34,521 bases of DNA from Akkermansia muciniphila (GCA_945882065.1 CAMCWI010000009.1:1-34521), one strand, 5' to 3'. Counted from the first letter of the stretch, positions 15,147-23,359 are shown. Notes: a model not told the origin generated them from the letters alone. Program-made: numbers and translations.

Positions 15147-15419
15147 ATGGAAGTAAATAATAACAACAACATAGACACAGCCCAATGGGTGAAGGTCAAC
15201 CAGACTAGGCCGCGCTCCACGCAGGTAGGGTCGGATACAACGTCGTTCTATCGCGTGGAAGCATTGGACCAAGCGATGCAAGCGACGCCCACAGTCCGTC
15301 CCGAAGCCGTGGAACGCGCCAAGAAATTGATCGCCGAGATTCGGTATCCCGGTGATGAAACCATCCGGGGCATCGCGTCGTTGCTCGCTCTCAAGATCGA
15401 GCCAACTAAAGTGTCCTGA
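15147..15419 (+). CDS. Small flagellar-cluster protein, possible FlgM anti-sigma-28 factor
   Basis: 90-aa hydrophilic protein. The N-terminal half is Asn/Gln/Thr-rich and probably disordered. The C-terminal half (about residues 50-82) reads TVRPEAVERAKKLIAEIRYP followed by an IRGIASLLA helix, which resembles the sigma-binding end of FlgM (R-x-E-x-V, basic helix with I, Tyr turn, then an I-A helix). It has its own sigma-28 promoter, is followed 14 bases later by fliS, and FlgM is usually of this size (about 90-100 aa) and itself a FliA target. Alternatives are a FlaG-like or lineage-specific export protein. Weak GAAAGG ribosome site. Confidence 0.5.
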   Translation: MEVNNNNNIDTAQWVKVNQTRPRSTQVGSDTTSFYRVEALDQAMQATPTVRPEAVERAKKLIAEIRYPGDETIRGIASLLALKIEPTKVS

Positions 15420-15433
15420 ATCACTCTCAAACC

Positions 15434-15868
15434 ATGAATCCCAAGAATCCTTGGCAGTCCTATCGTCAGGTCGCCACTCGCACCGCGTCACCCGGCCAAC
15501 TCGTGTTGATGCTCTACGAGGGCGCGATCCGATTCCTTGAACGCGCCCAGGCGGGATTCCAGCTTGAAGACCCGGTTGAATTCAACACCACGATTAATGA
15601 CAACATCCTTCGCGCGCAGGACATCATCCGTGAGTTGGATTTCTCCCTGAACGTGGAACAGGGCGGCGAACTCGCCATCCAACTGCGCCGGCTCTACGAT
15701 TATTTTGACCGAGTCCTGCTCGAAGCCAATTTACGCAAGGACCCGACGGGTATCGGCGAGGTCATCAAGCGCATCACGGTGTTGCGCGATGCCTGGGAGA
15801 CAATGCTTGCCCAACAGGGTGATTTAACCAATACACAGGTTATAACTACCGAACTGGCTGCGGCTTGA
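15434..15868 (+). CDS. fliS: Flagellin export chaperone FliS
   Basis: 144-aa four-helix chaperone that binds the flagellin C-terminus in the cytoplasm and prevents premature polymerisation. Signature: YRQVATRTASPGQLVLMLY and EGAIRFLERA at the N-terminus, AQDIIRELDFSLNVEQGGE in the middle, LRRLYDYFDRVLLEANLRKD and VLRDAW near the end. Length is normal for the family. It lies 14 bases after the FlgM-like gene and is followed 24 bases later by the FliT-like gene; the three form one FliA-driven unit. Confidence 0.95.
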   Translation: MNPKNPWQSYRQVATRTASPGQLVLMLYEGAIRFLERAQAGFQLEDPVEFNTTINDNILRAQDIIRELDFSLNVEQGGELAIQLRRLYDYFDRVLLEANLRKDPTGIGEVIKRITVLRDAWETMLAQQGDLTNTQVITTELAAA

Positions 15869-15892
15869 TGCAGCCCCAATGACGATCCTGCC

Positions 15893-16285
15893 ATGATCGC
15901 AAAAAAAAGTTTGTTCGACGCCTACAACTCCTGGGAGCAATTGACCCAAGCGGAAGGCGCAGCGATCCAAAGTGGTGACTGGGCGCGCGTGGCAGAATGT
16001 CAGCAAACCAAACAGAGTCTGCAAAAACAGATCATCCAACTCACCGAGTCCGCGCAAGCTGAGTGCATTGAGGCGGGGTTGGATTCAAAAAATTTCGAGC
16101 GCGATCTTCGGCCCATCATCAACAACCTGATTTCCATGGAGAGCCGCAACTCCGAACTGATCGCGATCCGCCGTCACGCAGCCGATGTTGAAAAACTCGA
16201 TCTCGATCAGGCCGCACAAAATCTCCGGCGCGTTCAAAAATCTTACAGCCCACCCGCCTCCGCAGTTTGGAATTCGTATTCTTGA
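15893..16285 (+). CDS. FliT/FlgN-like flagellar chaperone (candidate)
   Basis: 130-aa, almost wholly helical and charged protein (KSLFDAYNSWEQLTQAEG, then QTKQSLQKQIIQL, then NNLISMESRNSELIAIRR) with a Ser/Tyr-rich tail. No enzyme motif. Position directly after fliS and the helical, coiled-coil character match FliT- or FlgN-type export chaperones, which are too divergent to confirm by eye. The stop (16283-16285) precedes the Shine-Dalgarno of the next gene directly, so it is part of the same operon as the response regulator. Confidence 0.55.
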   Translation: MIAKKSLFDAYNSWEQLTQAEGAAIQSGDWARVAECQQTKQSLQKQIIQLTESAQAECIEAGLDSKNFERDLRPIINNLISMESRNSELIAIRRHAADVEKLDLDQAAQNLRRVQKSYSPPASAVWNSYS

Positions 16286-16300
16286 GGGAGACCACGCACT

Positions 16301-17581
16301 ATGCTTCCTTCCGAATTCAACCCCACTTCTGGAATGCACCGGATACTCGTTGTGGATGACGAGGAACTGGTGTTGAAAGGGCTGCGCGACACCTTGACGC
16401 GCGAGGGATATCACGTCGTCACATCATCGAATCCCTTTCTTGGGCTCGAAGAACTCAAGAAGCATAATTTCTCGGTTCTCATCTCGGACAATCACATGCC
16501 GGGGATGTTAGGAATGCAATTTCTGGCGCAAGCCAGGGAGATTCAACCGAACGCCTCGCGCATCCTCATCACCGCAGTGTTGAGTCTCGACACCGTGATT
16601 GATGCGATCAACAAGGGTGAAATCTACCGCTTCATCGTCAAGCCGTGGCTGCGCGAGGAGTTGCTCGCCACGGTCAAGAACGCCGTCCAACGCTACGAGC
16701 TGATTGATAACAACACCGTGCTTCAATCGAAGGCCGTGGTGATGAATCGCGAACTCACGGACTCGAATCGTTCGTTGGAATTGCAGATGGCGCGCGTGGC
16801 CGAGCAGAATGAATCTTTGGGTGACTTGAACAAGGCGTTGGAGGAAAATCTCCAGCACTCCGTGCAGCTCGGCCTTCACGTACTCCAAACCTTTCATCCC
16901 GGACTCGGCAACCAAGCACGCCGTGTGCATCAGTTGTGCGGCGCCATTGCTGACACACTGCACCTCCCGGCGGAGAAGCGACAGATTCTTGAATTCAGCG
17001 CGTGGCTGCACGACATCGGTCTCGTGGCGATCCATCGCGACCTCATCCGCCGTTGGATAGAAAGTCCGGGCAGCCTCAAGCAAGACGAGTTGAACGTCCT
17101 CAAGAGCCACCCGATCCTCGGCCAGGACCTCGTCAAGTTTGGTCATCATCTCGAAGACGTCGGTGTCGTCATCCGCGCGCATCACGAACGCTTTGACGGC
17201 AAAGGTTTTCCAGACGGATTAAAGGGCGAGGAGATTCCGTGGCTCGCACGGTTGCTCGCCGTGGCTGTTGGTTACGCCGAATCAAACCTCGAAGAGATCA
17301 GTGCCACCGAGAACATCCGGATCGGGGCAGGAAATGAATACGATCCCGAAGCCGTGCGCGCATTCCTCCGCGCCATCTCCAAGGCATCTGTTTCCCGCAA
17401 GGAACGCGAAGTCTTGATCGCAGAATTGCAACCCGGAATGGTCCTCGCCAAAGGCATCTACACACCGAACGGCCTGCTCATTGTGCCTGAAGGCAAGCCG
17501 CTCAACGTGGATTCCATCGGCAAGATCATGAACCACAATCGCACGAACCCCATCATTCAGTCGCTGTTGGTTTATTGTTAA
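16301..17581 (+). CDS. Response regulator with HD-GYP-like output domain
   Basis: 426-aa RpfG-type protein. REC domain 12-130: acidic pair Asp19/Asp20, phosphoacceptor Asp63 (in LISDNHMPG), Thr91 and Lys114 (KPW). A coiled coil at about 135-190 links to the HD-GYP domain: HD pair His237-Asp238, KSHPILGQDL, and His294-His295-E-R-F-D-G-K-G-F-P-D-G. HD-GYP domains hydrolyse cyclic di-GMP. Here the usual metal-ligand Asp near the domain end (the VADVYDAL-type motif) is replaced by AVGYAES and the HDIGK Lys by Leu, so activity may be weak or lost. GAGGGAG ten bases before the ATG is a good ribosome site. Its place at the end of the flagellar operon implies motility control. Confidence 0.9.
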   Translation: MLPSEFNPTSGMHRILVVDDEELVLKGLRDTLTREGYHVVTSSNPFLGLEELKKHNFSVLISDNHMPGMLGMQFLAQAREIQPNASRILITAVLSLDTVIDAINKGEIYRFIVKPWLREELLATVKNAVQRYELIDNNTVLQSKAVVMNRELTDSNRSLELQMARVAEQNESLGDLNKALEENLQHSVQLGLHVLQTFHPGLGNQARRVHQLCGAIADTLHLPAEKRQILEFSAWLHDIGLVAIHRDLIRRWIESPGSLKQDELNVLKSHPILGQDLVKFGHHLEDVGVVIRAHHERFDGKGFPDGLKGEEIPWLARLLAVAVGYAESNLEEISATENIRIGAGNEYDPEAVRAFLRAISKASVSRKEREVLIAELQPGMVLAKGIYTPNGLLIVPEGKPLNVDSIGKIMNHNRTNPIIQSLLVYC

Positions 17582-17666
17582 TCGTAGCCAGCCCGCCGGA
17601 ATTGAGACTTGCCATGCTACGCTTGTGGACATAATTTTTTCCTGAGTTAAACGACAAATAGATTTT

Positions 17667-17897
17667 ATGGCTGACATCGCAAACACATACGCAGAAAACG
17701 TGAAAGGCAAATACTTCGTGGACAATCAATGCATTGACTGCGATCTCTGCCGCGAAACCGCTCCCGACAATTTCAAGCGCAACGACGACGGCGGTTACTC
17801 CTTCCTCTACAAACAACCTGAATCCCCCGAGGAAGAGGCGCGCTGCAAAGAAGCCAAGGAAGGTTGCCCGGTCGAAGCCATCGGCGACAACGGCTAA
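17667..17897 (+). CDS. Ferredoxin, single [4Fe-4S] type
   Basis: 76-aa soluble electron carrier. Cysteines in CIDCDLC (C-x2-C-x2-C) and the distal GCPVEAI provide four cluster ligands; a further Cys in EARCKEA may form a disulphide or be free. This matches small monocluster ferredoxins of the Thermotoga/Desulfovibrio type. It is highly acidic, as expected. Start ATG at 17667 follows an AT-rich leader without strong Shine-Dalgarno. It stands alone between the response regulator and a terminator; no redox partner is adjacent. Confidence 0.9.
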   Translation: MADIANTYAENVKGKYFVDNQCIDCDLCRETAPDNFKRNDDGGYSFLYKQPESPEEEARCKEAKEGCPVEAIGDNG

Positions 17898-17914
17898 CCG
17901 CCCACGATTTCAAG

Positions 17915-17946
17915 ACCCCCCCGCGACTCACGAGTTGCGGGGGGGT
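17915..17946. terminator. Strong hairpin terminator between convergent genes
   Basis: ACCCCCCCGCGACTC pairs with GAGTTGCGGGGGGGT (one G-U pair), followed on the plus strand by TGTTT. It lies between the ferredoxin stop and the convergent lipoprotein stop at 17960, so it may serve both. Confidence 0.75.
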
Positions 17947-17959
17947 TGTTTCATACGGG

Positions 17960-18532
17960 TCAATTGTAATGTCCTCCCGCACATCCCTGCGCATATAGCA
18001 GGAACAAATACCCCGCCACGATCCCCGCATCCGCAGTCACCGCGAGAGGCGTGAGTAAAACCTTCTTCGTCCTCGCCAATCCGACTTCATACACCGGCAA
18101 CGCGTAGTCGCCCAACACCCGGTCGCCGAAGTAGAGTGTGAACCCGGCGGGATTCCACACCCTCACCGCCGCCAGCCCCACATTCGCCTGCGCCACGAAC
18201 CCGGAAGAGTCGTAGATCGGAATGGGCGACAACCCTTTCACCGCGCGCGATGAAACAAACGCGGGCTTGTGCGGGTTGCTGAACGGTTTGCGGTCCTGTC
18301 CCAGCCAATAAGTGCGGGGTCGCAGTTTCTCGCTCACATCCAGCCATTCGTCGTATTGCACGAGGATGTCGTATTTCGCCTCCGACTCAAACAACCTGAG
18401 ATTCGGAGGCGCGGCGGGTTCGCGAAAACGCACGAATCGTCCATCCTCCCACAACGCCGCCGTCACGCAGCCCGTCATCAGGCAGGACAGGAGTGCGAGC
18501 AAGCTGAGTTGAGATAAAGCGCGCCAGTTCAT
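17960..18532 (-). CDS. Uncharacterised lipoprotein
   Basis: 190 aa from the ATG at 18532, which begins a typical lipoprotein signal (MNWRALSQLSLLALLSCLMTGC with lipobox LMTGC at residues 18-22); the longer frame upstream has no signal and is ignored. The mature part has no motif I recognise: AALWEDGRFVRFREPA, YDILVQYDEWLDVSEKLRPR, a Pro/Lys-rich stretch, then beta-like segments and a hydrophobic C-terminal helix (LTPLAVTADAGIVAGYLFLLY). Envelope location is probable, function unknown. Upstream lie palindromic repeats (18605-18751). Confidence 0.75.
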   Translation of the reverse strand: MNWRALSQLSLLALLSCLMTGCVTAALWEDGRFVRFREPAAPPNLRLFESEAKYDILVQYDEWLDVSEKLRPRTYWLGQDRKPFSNPHKPAFVSSRAVKGLSPIPIYDSSGFVAQANVGLAAVRVWNPAGFTLYFGDRVLGDYALPVYEVGLARTKKVLLTPLAVTADAGIVAGYLFLLYAQGCAGGHYN

Positions 18533-18604
18533 CGGGGAATGATTTGTCAGACGATGCGCGGGTCCTCGTGAGTTGCCAAGAAACAAATCCAGCACACGGC
18601 AAAA

Positions 18605-18670
18605 GGAGCGCCGGTCTGTGTCCGGCTTTGGGCGGTCGAGGACGACAAGCCGCTCACAGACCGGCGCTCC
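18605..18670. repeat. REP-like palindrome with 16-bp perfect arms
   Basis: GGAGCGCCGGTCTGTG at 18605-18620 is perfectly complementary to 18655-18670, with a 34-base centre. It resembles the other GC-rich dispersed palindromes of the window in size and placement but differs in sequence. Confidence 0.8.
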
Positions 18671-18730
18671 GTAAAAAATCGAGAACGCAATATAGAGCGA
18701 TTCTCCAACTGGAAATCTATTTCGAGAATC

Positions 18731-18751
18731 ACACCGGGGATGCCCCGGTGT
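18731..18751. repeat. Short perfect palindrome
   Basis: ACACCGGGG, ATG loop, CCCCGGTGT: 9-base arms with a 3-base loop. No T-run follows, so it is probably a repeat unit and not a terminator. Confidence 0.65.
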
Positions 18752-19039
18752 CACAACCCGGATTGACCTAATTGCGGTGCCCAGCCGCGCGGTTAATGTG
18801 ATTCACCGCCAAATCTGCGGTGCGAGAGAAACGAGGGGAATATTTCAACCTGGTAGAAGTGCGAGAAGAGTGCGCGTTCCAATGCGCGACTAGTTTTGAA
18901 TCTGGACTTACGCCGTCAACCCACGGCGACAATCAGGCCGCCGATGGGGGCGCCGGCGGCTTGCGACTGGCCTGTTCGTGCCAACTCTCTCCGGCGCGGG
19001 CAGGCCAGCTCGTAATCAGGCGTAATGAAGCAGGCGAAG

Positions 19040-19116
19040 TGGTGCATCCGGCAGGACTCGAACCTGCAACCTTCTGATTCGAAGTCAGAAGCTCTATCCA
19101 ATTGAGCTACGGATGC
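19040..19116 (-). tRNA. tRNA-Arg (anticodon TCG)
   Basis: A full cloverleaf on the minus strand: acceptor GCATCCG/CGGATGC, D stem GCTC/GAGC, anticodon stem TCTGA/TCAGA with loop CTTCGAA (anticodon TCG), T stem GCAGG/CCTGC with loop TTCGAGT, discriminator A and encoded CCA. It reads CGA and probably other CGN arginine codons. No integrase or target-site duplication is seen beside it. Confidence 0.96.
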
Positions 19117-19193
19117 GATCTCGCGTGAAGTGTTTCAAAATTTCCCGGACCAGACAAGGACAAGGCGAGAACATTTCTTTGATCTAAGCTTCC

Positions 19194-19229
19194 AAAAAAA
19201 AGCCCGTTGCGAACCACTTCGCAACGGGC
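19194..19229 (-). terminator. Rho-independent terminator of the Pro/Tyr-rich protein gene
   Basis: On the minus strand GCCCGTTGCGAA and its complement TTCGCAACGGGC form a perfect 12-base stem around a 4-base loop, followed by eight T residues. A textbook terminator 30 bases after the stop at 19260. Confidence 0.93.
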
Positions 19230-19259
19230 CAACCCAACCAACCCAAGTTCCATCGGAAC

Positions 19260-19574
19260 TTACCGATAATGACCATGACCCCGATGTGAGCAGCCATGAC
19301 CAAATCCCATCTTCACGCGCTGATGTGAATGCGGCGTGACATAAATAGGCTGCGGATAATAAACGACCGGTGCAGGCACATAAACGACACGCGGTGCAGG
19401 TGCGAAGACAACTTGAGGAGGAGCACACGGCGCGGGAGCGTATGTGGAATAAGAGACGGAGTAATTTGCCGGATGGCGATCAATCGCATGTGCGACGACT
19501 CCGACCACGGCAACTCCGGTGAGGATTTTCACCACTGTCGCCCATTCGCGGTCACCCGCTTTGGCGGTTTGCAA
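19260..19574 (-). CDS. Small Pro/Tyr/Val-rich envelope protein (start uncertain)
   Basis: 104 aa if started at the TTG at 19574. It has a hydrophobic segment (VVKILTGVAVVGVVAHAI), then low-complexity APAPRVVYVPAPVVYYPQP, and a His-rich tail (GHGCSHRGHGHYR). Translation upstream in the same frame gives a convincing signal peptide, KVKYGKIIVAVTVLALAGAG up to AKA, extending to about 19643, but there is no ATG, GTG or TTG there; the best position would be an ATA at 19643. So either the start codon is mutated or misread, or a non-standard start is used. Function unknown; likely exported. It has its own perfect terminator. Confidence 0.6.
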   Translation of the reverse strand: MQTAKAGDREWATVVKILTGVAVVGVVAHAIDRHPANYSVSYSTYAPAPCAPPQVVFAPAPRVVYVPAPVVYYPQPIYVTPHSHQRVKMGFGHGCSHRGHGHYR

Positions 19575-19722
19575 GCCTGCGCCTGCGAGAGCTAGAACAG
19601 TTACGGCTACGATGATTTTTCCGTATTTTACCTTTCGTGTTATCCGAACTCGAACTTGGTTTTGTGACGGAGAGGTTTTAAGTTTATTCAGTCAGCGGCA
19701 TCGGTTACGGTTTCAACGCTCT

Positions 19723-20652
19723 ATGACGAAACCGCTGGCACAGCGTCCACCTCCGCCGCGCAAGCGATTGCCTAGGTCGTTGAAAGAACTCACGCCTTCG
19801 CAACATTTCAAGCCGGGCGCCTTTTTTCGCGAACTCATCTGGAAAGCCCTGCTCACCCGGCGACATGGCGAACACAAGCGTCCTGTTTTTCCAAAGCTCA
19901 AACACGGTCAGGTGGCCATCACATGGATCGGGCACGCATCGTTTCTCATCCAGTTCACAGACCTGAACGTGCTCGTGGACCCGAACTTTGCGAACTGGCT
20001 CTTCTTGTTGAAACGTATCAAGCGTTCCGGGTTGCGGATTGAAGACCTCCCGCCGATTGATCTCGTGCTGCTGACACACGCGCACTTTGATCATTTTCAT
20101 AAACCCACATTGCGAAAGTTGCCTCATCCCAAGATCGGTGTGATGCCGTGGGGTGTCGGTGACCTCGCGCAGAATCTTGGCTTCGCCCGCGTGATCGAGC
20201 TGGAGTGGTGGGAAAGTTTCGCACAGCGCGAATGGAAGGTGACGCTTACGCCCGGTCAACATTGGGGCGCGCGGACGTTGCACGATCAACATCGCGGCTA
20301 CGGCGGATTCGTTTTGGAACATCAGGGCCGCCGCATCTATCACGCGGGTGACAGTGCATACTTTGGTGGCTTCAAAGAAATCGGCAGCCGCCTCGCGCCG
20401 GATGTGGCATTGCTGCCCATCGGCGCATATCACCCGGAGACTTTTCGCAAAGTCCACATGGGCCCGGATGAAGCGGTGAAAGCATTCAAAGATCTCCACG
20501 CAGACTGGCTCGTTCCGATGCACTACGGCACGTTCAAGTTGTCGTTTGAGGACATGGACGAACCACCGCGATGGTTGCGTGAACTCGCGCACGAGAACGG
20601 CATCAGCCAGAAACTCCGCATCCTCGAAGAAGGCGTGCCGACGTTGTTTTGA
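19723..20652 (+). CDS. MBL-fold metal hydrolase (NAPE-PLD/UlaG-like)
   Basis: 309-aa metallo-beta-lactamase-fold protein. Order of motifs: WIGHASFLIQF, LVDPNF, LLTHAHFDHFH (the HxHxDH metal site), the TPGQHWGAR histidine, YHAGDSAYFG (bridging Asp) and LVPMHYGTF (final His). This arrangement is the Lactamase_B_2 group that includes N-acyl-phosphatidylethanolamine phospholipase D and RomA/UlaG relatives; the substrate is not known. The ATG at 19723 is chosen because the open frame upstream overlaps the divergent small-protein gene and shows no conserved sequence. It stands alone. Confidence 0.85.
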   Translation: MTKPLAQRPPPPRKRLPRSLKELTPSQHFKPGAFFRELIWKALLTRRHGEHKRPVFPKLKHGQVAITWIGHASFLIQFTDLNVLVDPNFANWLFLLKRIKRSGLRIEDLPPIDLVLLTHAHFDHFHKPTLRKLPHPKIGVMPWGVGDLAQNLGFARVIELEWWESFAQREWKVTLTPGQHWGARTLHDQHRGYGGFVLEHQGRRIYHAGDSAYFGGFKEIGSRLAPDVALLPIGAYHPETFRKVHMGPDEAVKAFKDLHADWLVPMHYGTFKLSFEDMDEPPRWLRELAHENGISQKLRILEEGVPTLF

Positions 20653-20797
20653 CGGCGCGCAAAGCCTCGGCTTTGATCACACTCTACTTGCACCCGCCCT
20701 GTCTCGCGCGTTGACTTTTCTGGCGCATTGCAGCCAGTCTTAATACAGGAATCGCGCGGTTGAGGCTTTAACTCGTGCGGTTCACCAACAGATTAAA

Positions 20798-22420
20798 ATG
20801 AAACCGCTATCTCTACTTCTGATTCTGACGACGCTGGCTTTGGTGTCTGGTTGTGGCAAGCGCGAGATGCGGGCGGACGCCGCCATCCGCGAACAAATCC
20901 TCCTCTTCGGCAGCAAGTCCGAGCCTCAAGACCTTGATCCCCATGTGGTGCAGGGAGTGGGCGAACACAACATCATCTCTGCGTTGATGGAGGGATTGGT
21001 GGCCGAGGATCCCAAGACGCTGAATCCCGTGCCCGGTCTGGCCGAACGCTGGGAGATTTCTCCCGATGGCAAGGTTTATACGTTCCACATCCGCGCCAAC
21101 GCCAGATGGTCCAATGGTGATCCGGTCACAGCGGATGATTTTGTAAAATCTTACCGTCGCATTTTGACGCCGTCGCTAGGCTCGCTTTATTCCTACATGT
21201 TGCATCCGATGAAGAACGCCAAGGCGTTTAACGAGGGCAAGATCACCGATCCGGCGCAGTTGGGAGTAAAGTCCATTGATGCGCGGACGCTGGAGCTGAC
21301 CCTTGAATGTCCCACGTCGTATCTGCTGCACGCGATGGCGAGTCATTACACCTGGTGGGCGGTTCACATGGCGACGGTGGAAAAACACGGCGATCCTTAC
21401 AAGCCCGGCAACAAATGGACGCGCCCCGGCAGTTACGTGGGAAACGGTCCGTTCGTCCTGACCGCGTGGGTGCCGAACAGCGTGATCAGTGTGCGCCGAA
21501 ATTCCAATTACTGGGACGCAGCGGCGGTGAGGCTCAATGGCGTGGATTTCCTGCCCATTGAGAGTGTTGACAGCGAAGAACGGAGTTTTCGCGCCGGGCA
21601 GTTGCACCGCACGGAGGAAGTGCCGAACGGGAAAATTGACGCCTACCGCAAGGACAATCCCCAACTGCTTCGCATTGATGATTACCTCGGCAATTATTAT
21701 TACCGCTTGAACATGACCAACTCCGCGCTCAAGGACAAACGCGTCCGCCTGGCCTTGAATCAAGCGTTAGACCGGCAGGCCATCGTGGACACCGTCACGC
21801 GCGGCGGCCAGAAACCGGCGTTCTCGTTCACCCCTCCGGAAACTGCGGGCTACACGTCGCGCGCGCAGTTGAAGTTCGACATCGAAGGCGCGAAAAAACT
21901 TCTCGCGGATGCCGGTCACCCGGATGGCAAAGGGTTGCCGCCCATCGAAATCCATTACAACACCTCGGAGAATCATCGCGCCATCGCGGAAGCCATCCAG
22001 CAGATGTGGAAGAAAAATCTCGGCGTGGACGCCACGCTTCGCAACGAGGAGTGGAAGGTCTATCTCGACACGCAAAGTGGTGGCACATACATGACGAGCC
22101 GCGCCGGGTGGATCGCCGATTACCCCGATCCCAACGCCTTTTTAGAGACGTTCCTTTCTTACAGCGGCAACAATCGCACGGGATGGAACAATCCCGAATT
22201 TGACCGCCTGATCCAGGCGGCCAGTTGCGAGAATGACGTGAACAAACGACATGAATTGTTTCAACAAGCCGAGGCACTGCTGCTGGATGAACTGCCTTTG
22301 ATCCCGATTTATTTCTACACGCGGGTTTATCTTCTTCATCCGGCAGTGAAGAACTGGCACGCCAACTATCAGGATCATCACCCGTTCAAACACGTCTATC
22401 TGGAAGTTCCCGCAAAATAA
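20798..22420 (+). CDS. oppA: Oligopeptide ABC transporter, substrate-binding lipoprotein
   Basis: 540-aa SBP_bac_5 family protein that captures peptides outside the inner membrane. Lipoprotein signal with lipobox LVSGC at residues about 16-20. Family hallmarks: EPQDLDPHVVQG, ALMEGLVAEDPKTLNPVPGLA, WEISPDGKVYTFHIRANARWSNGDPVTADDFV, YVGNGPFVLTAW, and the C-terminal AGWIADYPDPNAFLE and GWNNPEFDRLI. It opens a tight five-gene oppABCDF operon (18-base gap to oppB). The 145-base region upstream has no clear promoter that I can defend. Confidence 0.95.
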   Translation: MKPLSLLLILTTLALVSGCGKREMRADAAIREQILLFGSKSEPQDLDPHVVQGVGEHNIISALMEGLVAEDPKTLNPVPGLAERWEISPDGKVYTFHIRANARWSNGDPVTADDFVKSYRRILTPSLGSLYSYMLHPMKNAKAFNEGKITDPAQLGVKSIDARTLELTLECPTSYLLHAMASHYTWWAVHMATVEKHGDPYKPGNKWTRPGSYVGNGPFVLTAWVPNSVISVRRNSNYWDAAAVRLNGVDFLPIESVDSEERSFRAGQLHRTEEVPNGKIDAYRKDNPQLLRIDDYLGNYYYRLNMTNSALKDKRVRLALNQALDRQAIVDTVTRGGQKPAFSFTPPETAGYTSRAQLKFDIEGAKKLLADAGHPDGKGLPPIEIHYNTSENHRAIAEAIQQMWKKNLGVDATLRNEEWKVYLDTQSGGTYMTSRAGWIADYPDPNAFLETFLSYSGNNRTGWNNPEFDRLIQAASCENDVNKRHELFQQAEALLLDELPLIPIYFYTRVYLLHPAVKNWHANYQDHHPFKHVYLEVPAK

Positions 22421-22438
22421 TCTCCGGCGTCGCCCATC

Positions 22439-23353
22439 ATGTTTCGCTTCATTGCAGCCCGTTTGATGCAGACCGTTCCGGTGCTGTTCGTGGTGGCCAC
22501 GCTGACGTTCTTCATGGTGCGCCTCGTGCCGGGCGGGCCGTTCGACGCGGAGCGAAATGTGCCGCCGGAGATCAAACGCGAACTCGAAGCCTACTACGGC
22601 TTGGACAAACCCGTCTTCCATCAATACCTCGACTATCTCGGGCGGCTCTTGCACGGCGATCTCGGCCCGTCCTACAAATACGCCAACCGCTCCGTCAATG
22701 AGATGATTGCCGCCACATTCCCCGTGTCGCTCCAACTCGGCGGCATGGCTCTGGGACTCGCGCTGATTTTCGGAGTCACCGCCGGAATCATCGCGTCACT
22801 GCGCCCCAACTCCGCGCTCGATTACACCGCGTCGAGCATTTCCATGATGGGAATCTGCCTGCCCACATTCGTCCTCGGCCCGTTGTTCATCCTCGTCTTC
22901 GCGCTCAATCTGCGCTGGGTCAATGCGTCGGGATGGTTTGACGCCGCAGACCGCATTTTGCCCGCCGCCACACTGGGCATTGCTTATGCGGCCTCCATCG
23001 CACGGCTGACGCGTGGCGGCATGTTGGAAATCTTGAATCAGGATTTCATCCGCACCGCGCGGGCCAAGGGCGCGAGCAGCACGCGGATCATTTTGCGTCA
23101 CACGTTGCGCGGCGGGCTGCTGCCGGTGGTTTCATATCTCGGCCCGGCGGCGGCGGGAATTCTCACAGGCTCGTTCGTCATCGAAACCATCTTTCAAATC
23201 CCCGGGCTGGGCCGGCATTTCGTGACCTCGGCCTTCAATCGCGATTTCACTATGGTCACTGGCATCGTGATTTTTTACGCAGTGTTGATCGTGTTTTTCA
23301 ACCTGCTCGTGGACATCGTTCAGATTTGGTTGAACCCGAAACTGAAATTCTAA
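22439..23353 (+). CDS. oppB: Oligopeptide ABC transporter permease OppB
   Basis: 304-aa inner-membrane permease of the BPD_transp_1 (DppB/OppB) family with six hydrophobic segments. The N-terminus MFRFIAARLMQTVPVLFVV and the LVPGGPFD motif are typical. The EAA loop that contacts the ATPase reads IRTARAKGASSTRIILRHTLR, and the C-terminus ends in the usual LVDIVQIWLNPKLKF. Starts 18 bases after oppA and ends 6 bases before oppC. Confidence 0.95.
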   Translation: MFRFIAARLMQTVPVLFVVATLTFFMVRLVPGGPFDAERNVPPEIKRELEAYYGLDKPVFHQYLDYLGRLLHGDLGPSYKYANRSVNEMIAATFPVSLQLGGMALGLALIFGVTAGIIASLRPNSALDYTASSISMMGICLPTFVLGPLFILVFALNLRWVNASGWFDAADRILPAATLGIAYAASIARLTRGGMLEILNQDFIRTARAKGASSTRIILRHTLRGGLLPVVSYLGPAAAGILTGSFVIETIFQIPGLGRHFVTSAFNRDFTMVTGIVIFYAVLIVFFNLLVDIVQIWLNPKLKF

Positions 23354-23359
23354 TCCGCC

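Larger units (their letters stand above)
18533..19039. other. Gene-free region with palindromes
   Basis: 507 bases without a supportable gene. The left half holds three palindromes, listed or noted separately (18605-18670, 18699-18730 with 7-base arms GATTCTC/GAGAATC, 18731-18751). In 18780-19039 I see no ORF, RNA fold or promoter I can defend. Confidence 0.6.

Noticed and set aside
17960-18754. Longer start for the lipoprotein gene (264 aa)
   Set aside because: The extra N-terminus runs through a palindromic repeat and would bury the lipoprotein signal.
19040-19116. tRNA as an integration site
   Set aside because: No integrase, no direct repeat of the tRNA end and no foreign-looking block beside it.
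20700-20760. TTGACT with TAATAC as a sigma-70 promoter for oppA
   Set aside because: The spacer is 24 bases, too long for a normal promoter.
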